Below are positions 26,201-32,635 of a stretch of 64,000 bases of DNA, piece after piece. Position 1 is the stretch's first letter. The number at the start of each line of letters is the position of its first letter. A program made the translations under genes and the position numbers. The notes below the pieces were generated by a model that was not told where the DNA came from, made no database searches, and saw only the letters and a program-made list of their open reading frames with translations. Source of the DNA: Bacillota bacterium (GTDB lineage Bacteria; Bacillota; Bacilli; Paenibacillales; NBRC-103111); assembly GCA_023386955.1 (NCBI GenBank), contig JAEWIS010000031.1:248001-312000 (forward strand). Reading direction: 5' to 3'.

Positions 26201-27323
26201 CGCCATTCATGAATGTAAATCCCAGATCGGGCTGCTCATACCATAAGTGTGCCTTCACTTGCCCATCAAGATCATAAACACGCTGAAGACGAGTTCTCAT
26301 TACATGCTTGGAGGAACTGACCAGCATGGCAGATTTGTCGTAGATAATGGTCTGACCACCGGGGACATGGGCAATAACCTGAAATTTGCCCTCCAGATCA
26401 CCGGAATCGGTGGCCGTCGGATTCTGGGAAGCAAGATAGGACTCCGCAGGCGCAGCAGTGCCGTCAAGAGGCTTGACGGTGAAGCCCTCATCCTCCTTAT
26501 ATTCAAGGGTAATCACTCTTCCGATCGTATCCGTAATGGAGGTCAGCAGCTTCCGGGTATTCGCTCCGCCGTCTATGGTGTAGGTAAAGGAGCTGTATTC
26601 AAAGCGGACGGTATTCCCATAACGGTCTACGATCCCCACCAATCTTCCGTCTGCAGTGAAATAGCTTTTTTTGCCATCCTTGCCGGACATGACATATTTG
26701 GACTTGCCATCCTCCTGTCCGTTGCTGTATTCCTCCGTTTCCTTCACCATTACATCCTGTACGGTTTGCCCTTCGGGCATATAAACCAGTTCTCCTTGAT
26801 TTGTATAAGCCTTTAAGCGGTATACATCCCCGCTTTCCGTATGCAGGAATTTATGGCTGGTGCCGTCCGAGTTGTCCCGGATTTCCATCGTCGCAAAAGA
26901 GAATCGCGTTCCAAGACCCAAGTTGTAACGTTCTTCATAAAAGGAAGAGGTTTTGGCATCCGAGTACACATAATCCACCCAAGCGCCATTTACGTACTTT
27001 ACCTTCATCTCCTGCACATTGGAGGAGCTGTTCTTGTAGATGCGCTTCAGCTCCACATTCAGCCCGTTGCGGCCGGGAAGGACAAAATCTGTTTGGGCAA
27101 TAGTCACATCCCCGCTCTGGGGACTGATGTTTTCCTCTATCGCTGTAGTTTTCAGGTAAACCGGAGAGAGCATGGTGTTATACTGCTCCGTGGGACTAAT
27201 CAGGTTATTCAGCTGTTCTTCCAGCGTTTCTGCATGGGCAGCGGCGGGCATAACCAAGAACAAGACTAAAGCTGCTGCACTAATCCATTTGTTGTGAGAC
27301 CTCACTGCCTCGCCGCCTTTCAT
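17214..27323 (-). CDS. Secreted Rhs/YD-repeat polymorphic toxin with Hint domain and E5-like RNase tip
   Basis: A 3369-residue WapA/Rhs-type protein. A signal peptide ends near residue 31 (ALVLFLVMPAAAHA). An N-terminal beta region (VTIAQTDFVLPGRNGLNVEL) leads into dozens of YD repeats (YDxxGxxxxxxxxxG patterns) that form the toxin-holding shell. The Rhs core (YYNPYTGRFISED ... YVLNSPLMFWDPTGH) ends near residue 2833. A linker follows, then a Hint autoprocessing domain at about 3131-3264 (starting CFVGGTKVQT, with TTDEHPFW and YFVSNLGIWTHN at its end), then a 105-residue tip (17217-17531). The tip has GKSIADQITERGW, a TVYYH strand, GGYVARRNDSGEIIQASD and DPNW, the pattern of the colicin E5 RNase, which cuts anticodons of queuosine tRNAs. 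ATG 27323 overlaps the upstream stop (ATGA); GTG 27305 is an alternative start. The linker, Hint and tip (17214 to about 18830) are more AT-rich than the rest. Confidence 0.9.
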   Translation of the reverse strand: MKGGEAVRSHNKWISAAALVLFLVMPAAAHAETLEEQLNNLISPTEQYNTMLSPVYLKTTAIEENISPQSGDVTIAQTDFVLPGRNGLNVELKRIYKNSSSNVQEMKVKYVNGAWVDYVYSDAKTSSFYEERYNLGLGTRFSFATMEIRDNSDGTSHKFLHTESGDVYRLKAYTNQGELVYMPEGQTVQDVMVKETEEYSNGQEDGKSKYVMSGKDGKKSYFTADGRLVGIVDRYGNTVRFEYSSFTYTIDGGANTRKLLTSITDTIGRVITLEYKEDEGFTVKPLDGTAAPAESYLASQNPTATDSGDLEGKFQVIAHVPGGQTIIYDKSAMLVSSSKHVMRTRLQRVYDLDGQVKAHLWYEQPDLGFTFMNGGTYSVFNRYENLTQIDYTKTNRIKRYIYNTYTGGLNDKGSMQIRKVFEAKELVKQGYDPSKSNFLDRFSTVEKDKTHYDYTNESDGYGTADYQKNDYAYLRDTYRYTSTATDWSGNTTSYSFDGLHQLLKTEKNGSSHKEILTTERDEMKLVRKQESVQYQVSNGQSSGVPVKRIENYRYDQYGNLTNYTGPEAERDENGDPLGNEHTVVYAYNYDKYHVLAQKTWKTDSGTTAQLLYDVDEHGNVTKESKVTGIAGEPPVITEFRYDSYGNMIRKEASSGTEGQHFVTAYSYGTDGNGVDTQGAYLTEERVVSASGETLVKKYAYEMNRGAVTGQWDGNGNRTAYQYDTLGRVLRIVAADGTAKEYAYRDKPYQNLEIELTDANGNAFLHQYDILGNLVRKDIREKGAWSFQYAGEYDSKGNKTKETDPNGNTVLYEYDSRYRLISKSFFDAGNVNKGNIRLAYTLYGEPGISLVMTVKDEEGNPQTYYYDALNRLVKLETTADGFRTDVTRFAYNYVGNKISETDGNGHTTQYTYDALGRLMSRRDPAGNETRLSYNALNQVVRKQEPGGRITASRYDDAGRLIQERIYQEGEPAAYTFMEYGYDAAGNRIRVQIGQRTGGTEEITSDTEYRFDGMNRLTDEFRTVDEHSRSHVKVTYDALGNKTGVFQYADENETKFRSYEYAYDFAGRVLMESGAYKEQTSAGATENYGYYRKSYLRDGAGNVLEERDLNEAGGEDVTVYTYDYRNQIVEKKSPYVAGQLKATRYSYDKSGRRLSESMTVGGVDTTVLYSYDGLGRLTGQTDGLGNTTRYLYDAVGNRVKQIDPRYAHLLPEQAPGMEYAYDANNRLVRTTAFDGQTRVVVGYREYDGRGNVTKEVAGEGYREGNPRSSVGGLFTYDAQNRKISETSAQTAADNASHTTTNVSRRFTYDAMGNPLTLTDALGQTTAFTYYGNGLLKSRMDPDGLAETYAYDLTGKAFRAVTNRAGAVTRTYINIFDKPYRTEYPDGTSESFRYSPKGKLTESVDQNGGTAYYQYDTSGNLTEKKVWISTEGAVRSFKVTRYEYDEANRLTSSETFLEKTSASGRGGSLVSAGDRVQNNYDQAGRLIRTSGPNGREIRQEYDAAGKVLTKKTKVMDGVDEVRRYEYDLLLRVTKEILLVPTSDLRMNDVRNPVYDNEYYERLQSVTSYRYDKSGNMTAVTDPNGYTITVDVDLDGKTVKKTNPLLASVSYRYDGNGNVAEETNATGFTTHYEYDALDRLIRKKEGTGTEAAVTRYVLDNMGNVIKTVAPVQYQPELDQPDTAASMTGITYTYDAMNRRTVTLSPEGKEMEILQYDGKGQVVKQVDGLRWTGSLAGSAGTQIGYDGLGRPTVSVDTLGGVIRMSYDVLDHVVSRTDARGYTTNYTYDADGTLRRVEYPDGGAAEYSYDKLGRVLTEKNPMGYATSYTYNAFGQIKTATDVRGYVTENKTDLAGNLASASDKRGSTVLFSYDGARRLKEKRTPLERDESGNTVYSIESYSYDAAGRVIRKSLSSSRDQGFLRTNTYTYYNNGLLHTESDGSGGLMQYAYDQNGNMAKRERLREADRYDTELFEYDALNRLVRQIRLVDQESLDGSSELVGGSALQDSAHPGKVSLITGYEYDLLGNKVKEIRPSAYAYPETDVSNREKYTTRYVYDDLNRPVAETRKHQGADVVVRHSYDAGGNRIRVENERSAVTEYAYDSMNRVVSITDGEGQTLRYTYDLAGNKIKDTNAKGYSMSYRYDELNRLAEVTDPYGAVVTRYAYDANGNMTKKMDASGFLSSDTDEARNGWVYEYDLANRLVKETDPELAALHDASWFSLAYRYNPAGELVERTDALGNKTVYAYNETGLLVSVTDPQEITTAYSYDLAGNKLTLTDGRGKTTRYSYGAFGLLLEAVNAAGRKETYRYNLALQTAKTQDGNGYHTFYTYDNQGKLIGKSVDETGDTVAFTYDEVGNRASMADASGSSAYVYDRNNRLVRIEKDGIQQIAYTYDAIGNVETVTDKLGHVTRYSYDKSSRMDGVTAEGKTTTYTYDRNGNRASVTYPGGVSETYTYDKVDRLLAVVNQKRDGSVLSQYVYTYDESGRQISKTDSYGRTDYTYDESGRILKVEAPGKTTVYAYDAAGNRQSQQETYTSNQPSGYKELGSGSETEYRIKKSEYLYTRDNQLIKLIERMQDDAGKEVLEKTTDYLYDGNGNELRQKVSYLQPHTRSLRQSMGGSLYGDGVEGNPNAVIEKVSNTFNGFNQLIATDRVKGGERSTIAFLYDGDGLRTQKKVESSANDYEAQVTRYLYDRQYVILETDAADALRVRYVRGINYISRTGATGDAAAQTSYFLFNGHGDVVQTVSEDGTVENQYDYDLFGNPTLTIEEAYSSAIRYAGEFYDAESGLLYLRARYYNPYTGRFISEDSYWGEDDRPLSLNRYTYVLNSPLMFWDPTGHIESGDQYYNAETQAKLLALTNDYFNAPSPKDAERIHELAVVLRVPENLQINTTLSSPLEVQAGDSIRKAVEDSLSTEDIYEEDWLGITSRNNIHVSYTYDSSTYDEFVYKTSTLSISRTDIVVETAIDKGTEEAYKVLSVNYKLTPNESSFVDDVTTNTKYNREQAIALLDSLEQNNGSISDTQLEQIVGEGKYSERGGFWKDLLYGPTGTALEMSYMTNINGGMKLAEAQEQWDELNGNAYNLLGFNVAIGKTQIKKSASVIQNAEKRTFSEEAARGNGTKKYTPSPALQQLRECNCFVGGTKVQTDEGEKDIEDIAVGDMVLAKDEETGEVAYKEVEWLFQRDVEETYNITVEGKVITTTDEHPFWIVDKGWVKSKNLVVGDVLTTSDGKELAIEKVEVKKEHATVYNFMVKDFHTYFVSNLGIWTHNACTSAGTTFGYSYQPVKKGGKSIADQITERGWNDKRIGEAIDDPAGTVNWVDQRRGMNNAPITVYYHRNGGYVARRNDSGEIIQASDVNDPNWSTYWSADDINWKN

Positions 27324-28285
27324 TGATTAATGGCAATACTGCTATATTTGGATGCATACGCATGTTCATAAAGATCTGCTTCTGTCGAGCCGCCCTTCAG
27401 CTTTGCAATCACGGCTTCAGGCGGTTCACCCAGCTTATTGGCCAGAACAAATCCTTCCACTACCTGCTCCTCGCTCATAATACCGGCCTCTGTGTACTTC
27501 TTGAGCTGCTCCTCTGTCACAGATACCCGGGGAAGGGCCGCCCCGCTGAACAAAAGCCCGGCAGCTGCACATTGCTCTCTCCAGTCGGAGTCTGCCTCTT
27601 CCAGCTTCTTGTTGATCAGTTCCTTAAACGGCTTTCCCGTCTTAAAGGATATCTGATCGGCGATCATAATATCGTCTGCGGTAAGCCGCGGTGATTTCAA
27701 CAATGTTTCCAAATAATCCGAATCAAAGGCCTGCGGCACAAAAGCCTTCGTCTCCCGCAGATAAGCCGCAAACACTTGGGACCAGCTGCGGCCTGTCTGC
27801 CGCAGGGCCAACAAATTCTCCATATCTGCAAAGCTGCCGAATTGGCGGTATATGAACTCGTAAGCAGTCAGCGCCTCGGATGCTATAGTCCCATCGGCTA
27901 ACAGCGAATCCAACTTGACTCTGTAAGATTCGTGCACGTGAAGCCCGGCTAAAAGCCGCCTATAGTTCTCCATATCGTATTCATAGCCCTGCGGATTAGA
28001 GCGTTTTAACCCCTGTATTACGGATTCGGGCAGCTCGATATCCTCTACTGCTGAATCCAGTGCTGCTTGCTCGGAAGCTGCCTGCTCCTGAAGGGTTTGT
28101 TGGACTTGTTGATTCAGGGCGCTGATATTTTGAGGGCTTTCTATGGTACTGTCTACGCCCTGCACAGGCGCTTGAGCAGCCCAGCTCCATTCTTTTGCAT
28201 AGGAGTAGAAGGCCGCCCCCCCGGATAAGGTCAACACCAGTACAAGCATGCCTGCGGTGAATTTGGCCAGAATATTTTTTTTCAA
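27320..28285 (-). CDS. Exported protein of unknown function, paralogue of the next gene
   Basis: A 321-residue protein from TTG 28285, chosen because GAGG lies seven bases upstream and it puts MKKNILAKFTAGMLVLVLTL, an N-terminal signal or anchor, at the start; the frame is open to ATG 28327 inside the upstream gene. After the signal comes a Gln/Ala-rich segment (ISALNQQVQQTLQEQAASEQ) and then a helical body with RQTGRSWSQVFAAYLRE and two LADKIS/ADQISFKTGKPFKELINKKL-type repeats (Y..G....E.V...F.LA..LG.P.E.V...L). The W-x-Q-V motif recurs in the neighbouring gene. No family is recognised. It is coupled to the Rhs gene by an ATGA overlap, so it may help export or anchor that protein. Confidence 0.7.
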   Translation of the reverse strand: MKKNILAKFTAGMLVLVLTLSGGAAFYSYAKEWSWAAQAPVQGVDSTIESPQNISALNQQVQQTLQEQAASEQAALDSAVEDIELPESVIQGLKRSNPQGYEYDMENYRRLLAGLHVHESYRVKLDSLLADGTIASEALTAYEFIYRQFGSFADMENLLALRQTGRSWSQVFAAYLRETKAFVPQAFDSDYLETLLKSPRLTADDIMIADQISFKTGKPFKELINKKLEEADSDWREQCAAAGLLFSGAALPRVSVTEEQLKKYTEAGIMSEEQVVEGFVLANKLGEPPEAVIAKLKGGSTEADLYEHAYASKYSSIAINQ

Positions 28286-28295
28286 TTGGGCAACC

Positions 28296-29294
28296 TCATT
28301 TCTGCTTGTTGGGATTGAGATGATCAATTTCCTTCATAATCTGCTCTGCGGGATTGACCGGCTTCACATCCCGTACACCGGGAGCTGCCGAGGCTGGGAG
28401 ATCAGGCAACGGCGCAGTTATCCCTTCCTGTAAGGTCGCAGGCAGCGTGGTTTCCTTATTACCATCTAATTGTCCGAAGGTCGCAGCGTTTTCCTGCTCT
28501 CTGCGGTTGCTCTCCTGAAGCTGCTTCAACGCTTGCTCTTCAATGCTCTGAATGGTCACAGCCCGGAAAAGGGGGATGAAAGAAAGCTGTTTCTCCTTGG
28601 CTTCTTCGTATGCCTTGGGATCGGCCGCGTAATCCTCCAGCGTTAGCTCCAACTGCAGTGCCAGCAGATATTCATTAAGAACCTGCTCCATACCGCCAAG
28701 CTCCGCCTGCAGCCGCACCATAAAGGAAATAGCGTCGGATGTCCGGAAGGCAGTGGCCAATTTGCTGTAGGCTTCCATTTCCTCCTCGTCCTTTGTTGAC
28801 GTTTCGGTGCCAACCTTATGGTTAGGGTTTAAGGGGGCTGGGTTTCGGAAAATCTCATTATCAGCAATACTCGCTAGCTGCATCTGCACACGCTCCGCCA
28901 GCAGCTTGGCCTGCATAATTTGCTCTCGGGAGAAGCCCACCTGAATCAGTTCGGCTGCCACTGCTTCTCCGTCCTTTTCTCCGGTAAGAGCACCCATGCG
29001 GGAAACCCTGTCCCCTGCAATGGAGAGGTACGGCTCCGCCTTAAGCTTGGACAACACCTGGTTCCAATCCGCCCCCTCGGCTCTCAGCTTAGCAATCTCT
29101 CCAACAGGCACTCCCGTCATATTGGAGATGTCCGCGAGCACTGCTTGATCATTGACCGCGGATGTAAACATGGGTATCGTGCTATCTGTTGTATCATTGG
29201 GTCTGGCAGCACGGGCTCCTAAATAAACGGAGGAAGGAGCAAGGAGACTTACGGCCAATACGATGCCTATGATACGTGTATGTGTTTTTTTCAA
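28296..29294 (-). CDS. Exported protein of unknown function
   Basis: A 332-residue protein starting at TTG 29294 (GAGG ten bases upstream) with a signal peptide (RIIGIVLAVSLLAPSSVYLG). The mature part has DISNMTGVPVGEIAKLRAEG followed by ADWNQVLSKLK, the same helical W-x-Q-V unit found in the downstream protein, then a long helical region (MQAKLLAERVQMQLASIADN), and a proline-rich C-terminus ending IDHLNPNKQK. It has no cysteine lipobox. Together with the 27320-28285 protein it forms a pair of exported helical proteins placed between the fibronectin proteins and the Rhs toxin. Function unknown; a chaperone or wall-tethering role is only a guess. Confidence 0.7.
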   Translation of the reverse strand: MKKTHTRIIGIVLAVSLLAPSSVYLGARAARPNDTTDSTIPMFTSAVNDQAVLADISNMTGVPVGEIAKLRAEGADWNQVLSKLKAEPYLSIAGDRVSRMGALTGEKDGEAVAAELIQVGFSREQIMQAKLLAERVQMQLASIADNEIFRNPAPLNPNHKVGTETSTKDEEEMEAYSKLATAFRTSDAISFMVRLQAELGGMEQVLNEYLLALQLELTLEDYAADPKAYEEAKEKQLSFIPLFRAVTIQSIEEQALKQLQESNRREQENAATFGQLDGNKETTLPATLQEGITAPLPDLPASAAPGVRDVKPVNPAEQIMKEIDHLNPNKQK

Positions 29295-29316
29295 TCACAA
29301 TCGACCTCTTTCCCTA

Positions 29317-32300
29317 TTATTCGACTGTCACGCGGATTTTGGCTGAACCATTAATCGCCGACTTGAACCGTACTGCCGCCAGTTCTCCTGACCATGAGGT
29401 ACCCGGCTCTATGCTTTGGCTCATACGGTAGATGACCTTGCCCAATTTGTATTCAACCTTCAAGGCAGTGCCCGGAATGTTGCCGGCTCCCATAAGGTCA
29501 GCAGCTGGGGTAAAGTCATACAAATCGGTTATTTCCAGCTCATCCGGGTTATAGGTAACTACAAACGACAGCTCGCTGAAATCCTGTATGTTCCAGCCAA
29601 GCAGAGATACCTCGAAGCTTTGTCCGGCTGTTACAGCTGCCGTGTAATCCGGGCTGGTGGTACTTTTGACCAGAGCATTGCTCCAGGCTGTAACACCGGT
29701 TTGGTTCTTGGCTCTGATCCGGTAGGTATGGGAGGTTCCGGATGCCAATTCATCATGCATATATAGCCGGGATGCACCCAGGTCATAGACCTGACCATCC
29801 ACTTCAATATCATAACCGGACGCCCCTTCAACCTTTTCCCAACGCAGCTCGATGGAGCTGTCTGCCGGGAAGGCCTCCAGACCATCGGGTGCTCCAGGGG
29901 GATCAGGCAGGGTGGACAGGCTGAGAATAGCAATCCATTCTCCGTTGCCGCTGCCATCCCCATCCTGAATCCGTATTTTATAGGTATGGAACTCATTAGC
30001 TGCCAGTCCCGTGTGATTATAAAGAGTAGCCGCCCCATTATCCCGGACTGTTCCATCTATCTCTACATCGTACTTAGCGTCCGGCGAAACCGTATCCCAT
30101 GATATCAATATGCGGTTATTGGTAACCAGGGCTACCACATTCGTCAAAGACATGGTTGCCCCGCTTCCTTCCGGAAGGGTCTTCATGCTCACAGGCGCAG
30201 TCCACTCGCTTTTGCCGCTGATGTTCACCGCCCGGACACGATACGTATGCCTGGAATTGGGAGTCAATCCGGTATCCATATATTGATTGTCCGTTTCATC
30301 TCCAAGAATTGCGCCATCAACCTCAATTTGATAACGGTCGGTATGCAGCACCTTATACCATGTCAGGGTAATGGAGGCTTCATCCGCCGTTCCCATAATA
30401 TTGGTTGGCACAGTCGGCTTTTCCGGATGAGTGGTCATATTCACCGGTGCGCTCCAGGGACTTTTTCCTCCAGCATTTTTGGCTCTCACCCGGTAGGTAT
30501 GGCCGGATACGGGCTCCAGCCCTTCATGTAGATAGCTCTCCGTATTTCCCACATCCGTAATCAAACCATCCACTTCCAGTTCGTACGCATCAGCCTCTTC
30601 TACCGGATTCCATGATACGGCGATGGAATAAATGGAGGGCTGAGCCACAGGGCCCTCCGGTGAGACAGGAGGATATGGTAATGTCCGTAGGGCGACTTCC
30701 TGACTCCATTCACTTACACCGCCCGGATTCAATGCCCTTACCCGGTAGGTATGATTGGTTTTGGGTGTCAGACCGCGATGGGTATATTGGGGCAAGGCTC
30801 CCACCGGGTAAACAGTGCCGTCTGCTTCCACTTCATAAGCTTCAGCACGAACGGAAACATCCCAATCTAACGCAATCTCTGTTTGTGAAGGTACTGCTGA
30901 TATATTGCCTGGCACGGGAGGGGGATCAGGCAATGTAAATACAGTCAGATAGGGACTCCATGTGCCGGCTCCCCCTCCGGTTAGCGCCCGGATGCGGTAC
31001 TCATGCCTTGTATTGGGACTTAGTCCGGAATGGGTATACGCCGTTGAATTAACCGTCGTAACAGATTGCCGGTCCAGTTCCACTTCATATTGTGTTGCTC
31101 CTGCCGATGTTTCCCAGCTTAGAGCAATGGAACGCTGGGCAGGTGATCCATAAAAGTTGGCTGGCGGATACGCCAAGGTTACCCCTTCAACAGGGGAGCT
31201 CTGAGAGGTTTCAATACCATCGTCGTTTTTAGCCTTTGCCCGTATCGTATACGTTTTGCCCGGCTTTAAACCTGTAGCTGTAATACCTTGGGAATGCAGC
31301 TGTATCCATTGGGCTGTCCCGGACAGCTGCCCATTTTGGTCCAGGAATTCATTGTTGATTTGAATCTGGTATTGGGTTTGGCCAGGATTATGGTCAGTAA
31401 AGCCTATCTGAAGCGCCGTTTCTGCTTTGGAAGATATTTTCGCAAACGGGATTTGTGCTCTTGTTCTGGCGGCACCGTTCCACTGGTTTACATGTCCGGC
31501 TGCATCCCTGGCCTGAAACACAACAGAGTAGGCTGTATTAGGGAGGAGGTCCGGTTGAGTATACGCTGTATCCTGTATCCACCCGCTGTCCCCGGAGCCA
31601 ATCAAATATCGGTACGGAACAGCGTCAAGCCCAAATGAATCACTGGCTGCCCCTGATACCTGCATGCTGTTGTCTGCGGTTGATACACCCACGTTCCCCA
31701 TATTGGGCGGGGACTTATCCAATCGGAATGTTGCCTGCGCCTGAACAGTAGTAGAGCTGTCCCGCACCTTATACAGGATGGTGTGGTTTCCTTCTGCCAA
31801 CCCTGCAGTATCAAGGGGTGGAAAGGTCACATATTGAGGGGTCTGCGTATTGGATATCTTTTGCGTCCCACTGGCCGTTCCCCCGCCATCTAAGAAGTAC
31901 TCCACATGCAACTGCTCATTATCCACATCCTTGACAGTAACCGCAGGTGAAAACGGGATTACATCCGACACCAGCTGATTGTTCTGGGGCAGATAATCTT
32001 CAATAGAGGGCATGGAATTGATTTGCTTAAAGATGGCCTCCAGACTTTCTTCAAAATTGCTGCTTAAACTTAGATACTGCCCGCCGGTTAAAGGAGCCAT
32101 CTGTTGGAATTGGTTTATCGCACTTCCTCCCCCAATGGTGGTCAGGATAATATTTTCATTTTTCAGCGTCTGGATGACCCCCGCTTGTGTATAACCTCTT
32201 TGGCTAAAAACCTCTTCATCCCCAATAAGGATGAAATATTTGGTCGAGTTTAGCTCAAAGGTATAATTCCGGGCCTCCATAATGGCATCCAGTCCATTTT

Positions 32301-32610
32301 CTATGGATCCGTCCACATAAATTTGGCTGACATTCCGAATGAAGGTATTTACATCGGAGGTGAGAGGGTACGTAGAGGGATAGGTTTCATACGAAATTAA
32401 CCCTAACTGAAATGGAATTCCTTGCTGACTCAGCTTGTTGGCAAAACCAGTTACCTGTGTTTTCACTGCATTGATGGAGGTATCCATACTCCCCGACCGG
32501 TCAATTATAAACACAATATCCACACTGGATCTGGCGAATGCAGTAGGGGGCTTAATCGCAAAGGAAGAAATCATACATAAACATAACAGGATCATGGCCA
32601 GTCTTTTCAC
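29317..32610 (-). CDS. Secreted VWA and fibronectin-III repeat protein with cohesin-like C-terminus
   Basis: About 1097 residues from GTG 32610 (AGAGG eight bases upstream, signal peptide MKRLAMILLCLCMISSFAIK...TAFA); the frame is open to 32649. Residues about 28-200 form a von Willebrand A domain with the MIDAS motif DRSGS and a later IGDEEV. An Ig-like segment follows (VEYFLDGGG), then seven or eight fibronectin-III modules of about 85-90 residues, each with a HTYRVRAxNxxGxSxW strand. The last 100 residues (VTYNPDELEITDLYD...KIRVTVE) resemble a cohesin-type or carbohydrate-binding beta sandwich and match the end of the upstream protein. No LPXTG or SLH anchor is present. It is probably a secreted adhesin or matrix protein. 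Confidence 0.83.
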   Translation of the reverse strand: MKRLAMILLCLCMISSFAIKPPTAFARSSVDIVFIIDRSGSMDTSINAVKTQVTGFANKLSQQGIPFQLGLISYETYPSTYPLTSDVNTFIRNVSQIYVDGSIENGLDAIMEARNYTFELNSTKYFILIGDEEVFSQRGYTQAGVIQTLKNENIILTTIGGGSAINQFQQMAPLTGGQYLSLSSNFEESLEAIFKQINSMPSIEDYLPQNNQLVSDVIPFSPAVTVKDVDNEQLHVEYFLDGGGTASGTQKISNTQTPQYVTFPPLDTAGLAEGNHTILYKVRDSSTTVQAQATFRLDKSPPNMGNVGVSTADNSMQVSGAASDSFGLDAVPYRYLIGSGDSGWIQDTAYTQPDLLPNTAYSVVFQARDAAGHVNQWNGAARTRAQIPFAKISSKAETALQIGFTDHNPGQTQYQIQINNEFLDQNGQLSGTAQWIQLHSQGITATGLKPGKTYTIRAKAKNDDGIETSQSSPVEGVTLAYPPANFYGSPAQRSIALSWETSAGATQYEVELDRQSVTTVNSTAYTHSGLSPNTRHEYRIRALTGGGAGTWSPYLTVFTLPDPPPVPGNISAVPSQTEIALDWDVSVRAEAYEVEADGTVYPVGALPQYTHRGLTPKTNHTYRVRALNPGGVSEWSQEVALRTLPYPPVSPEGPVAQPSIYSIAVSWNPVEEADAYELEVDGLITDVGNTESYLHEGLEPVSGHTYRVRAKNAGGKSPWSAPVNMTTHPEKPTVPTNIMGTADEASITLTWYKVLHTDRYQIEVDGAILGDETDNQYMDTGLTPNSRHTYRVRAVNISGKSEWTAPVSMKTLPEGSGATMSLTNVVALVTNNRILISWDTVSPDAKYDVEIDGTVRDNGAATLYNHTGLAANEFHTYKIRIQDGDGSGNGEWIAILSLSTLPDPPGAPDGLEAFPADSSIELRWEKVEGASGYDIEVDGQVYDLGASRLYMHDELASGTSHTYRIRAKNQTGVTAWSNALVKSTTSPDYTAAVTAGQSFEVSLLGWNIQDFSELSFVVTYNPDELEITDLYDFTPAADLMGAGNIPGTALKVEYKLGKVIYRMSQSIEPGTSWSGELAAVRFKSAINGSAKIRVTVE

Positions 32611-32635
32611 GGCATGCACCTCTTTCATCCGGTAA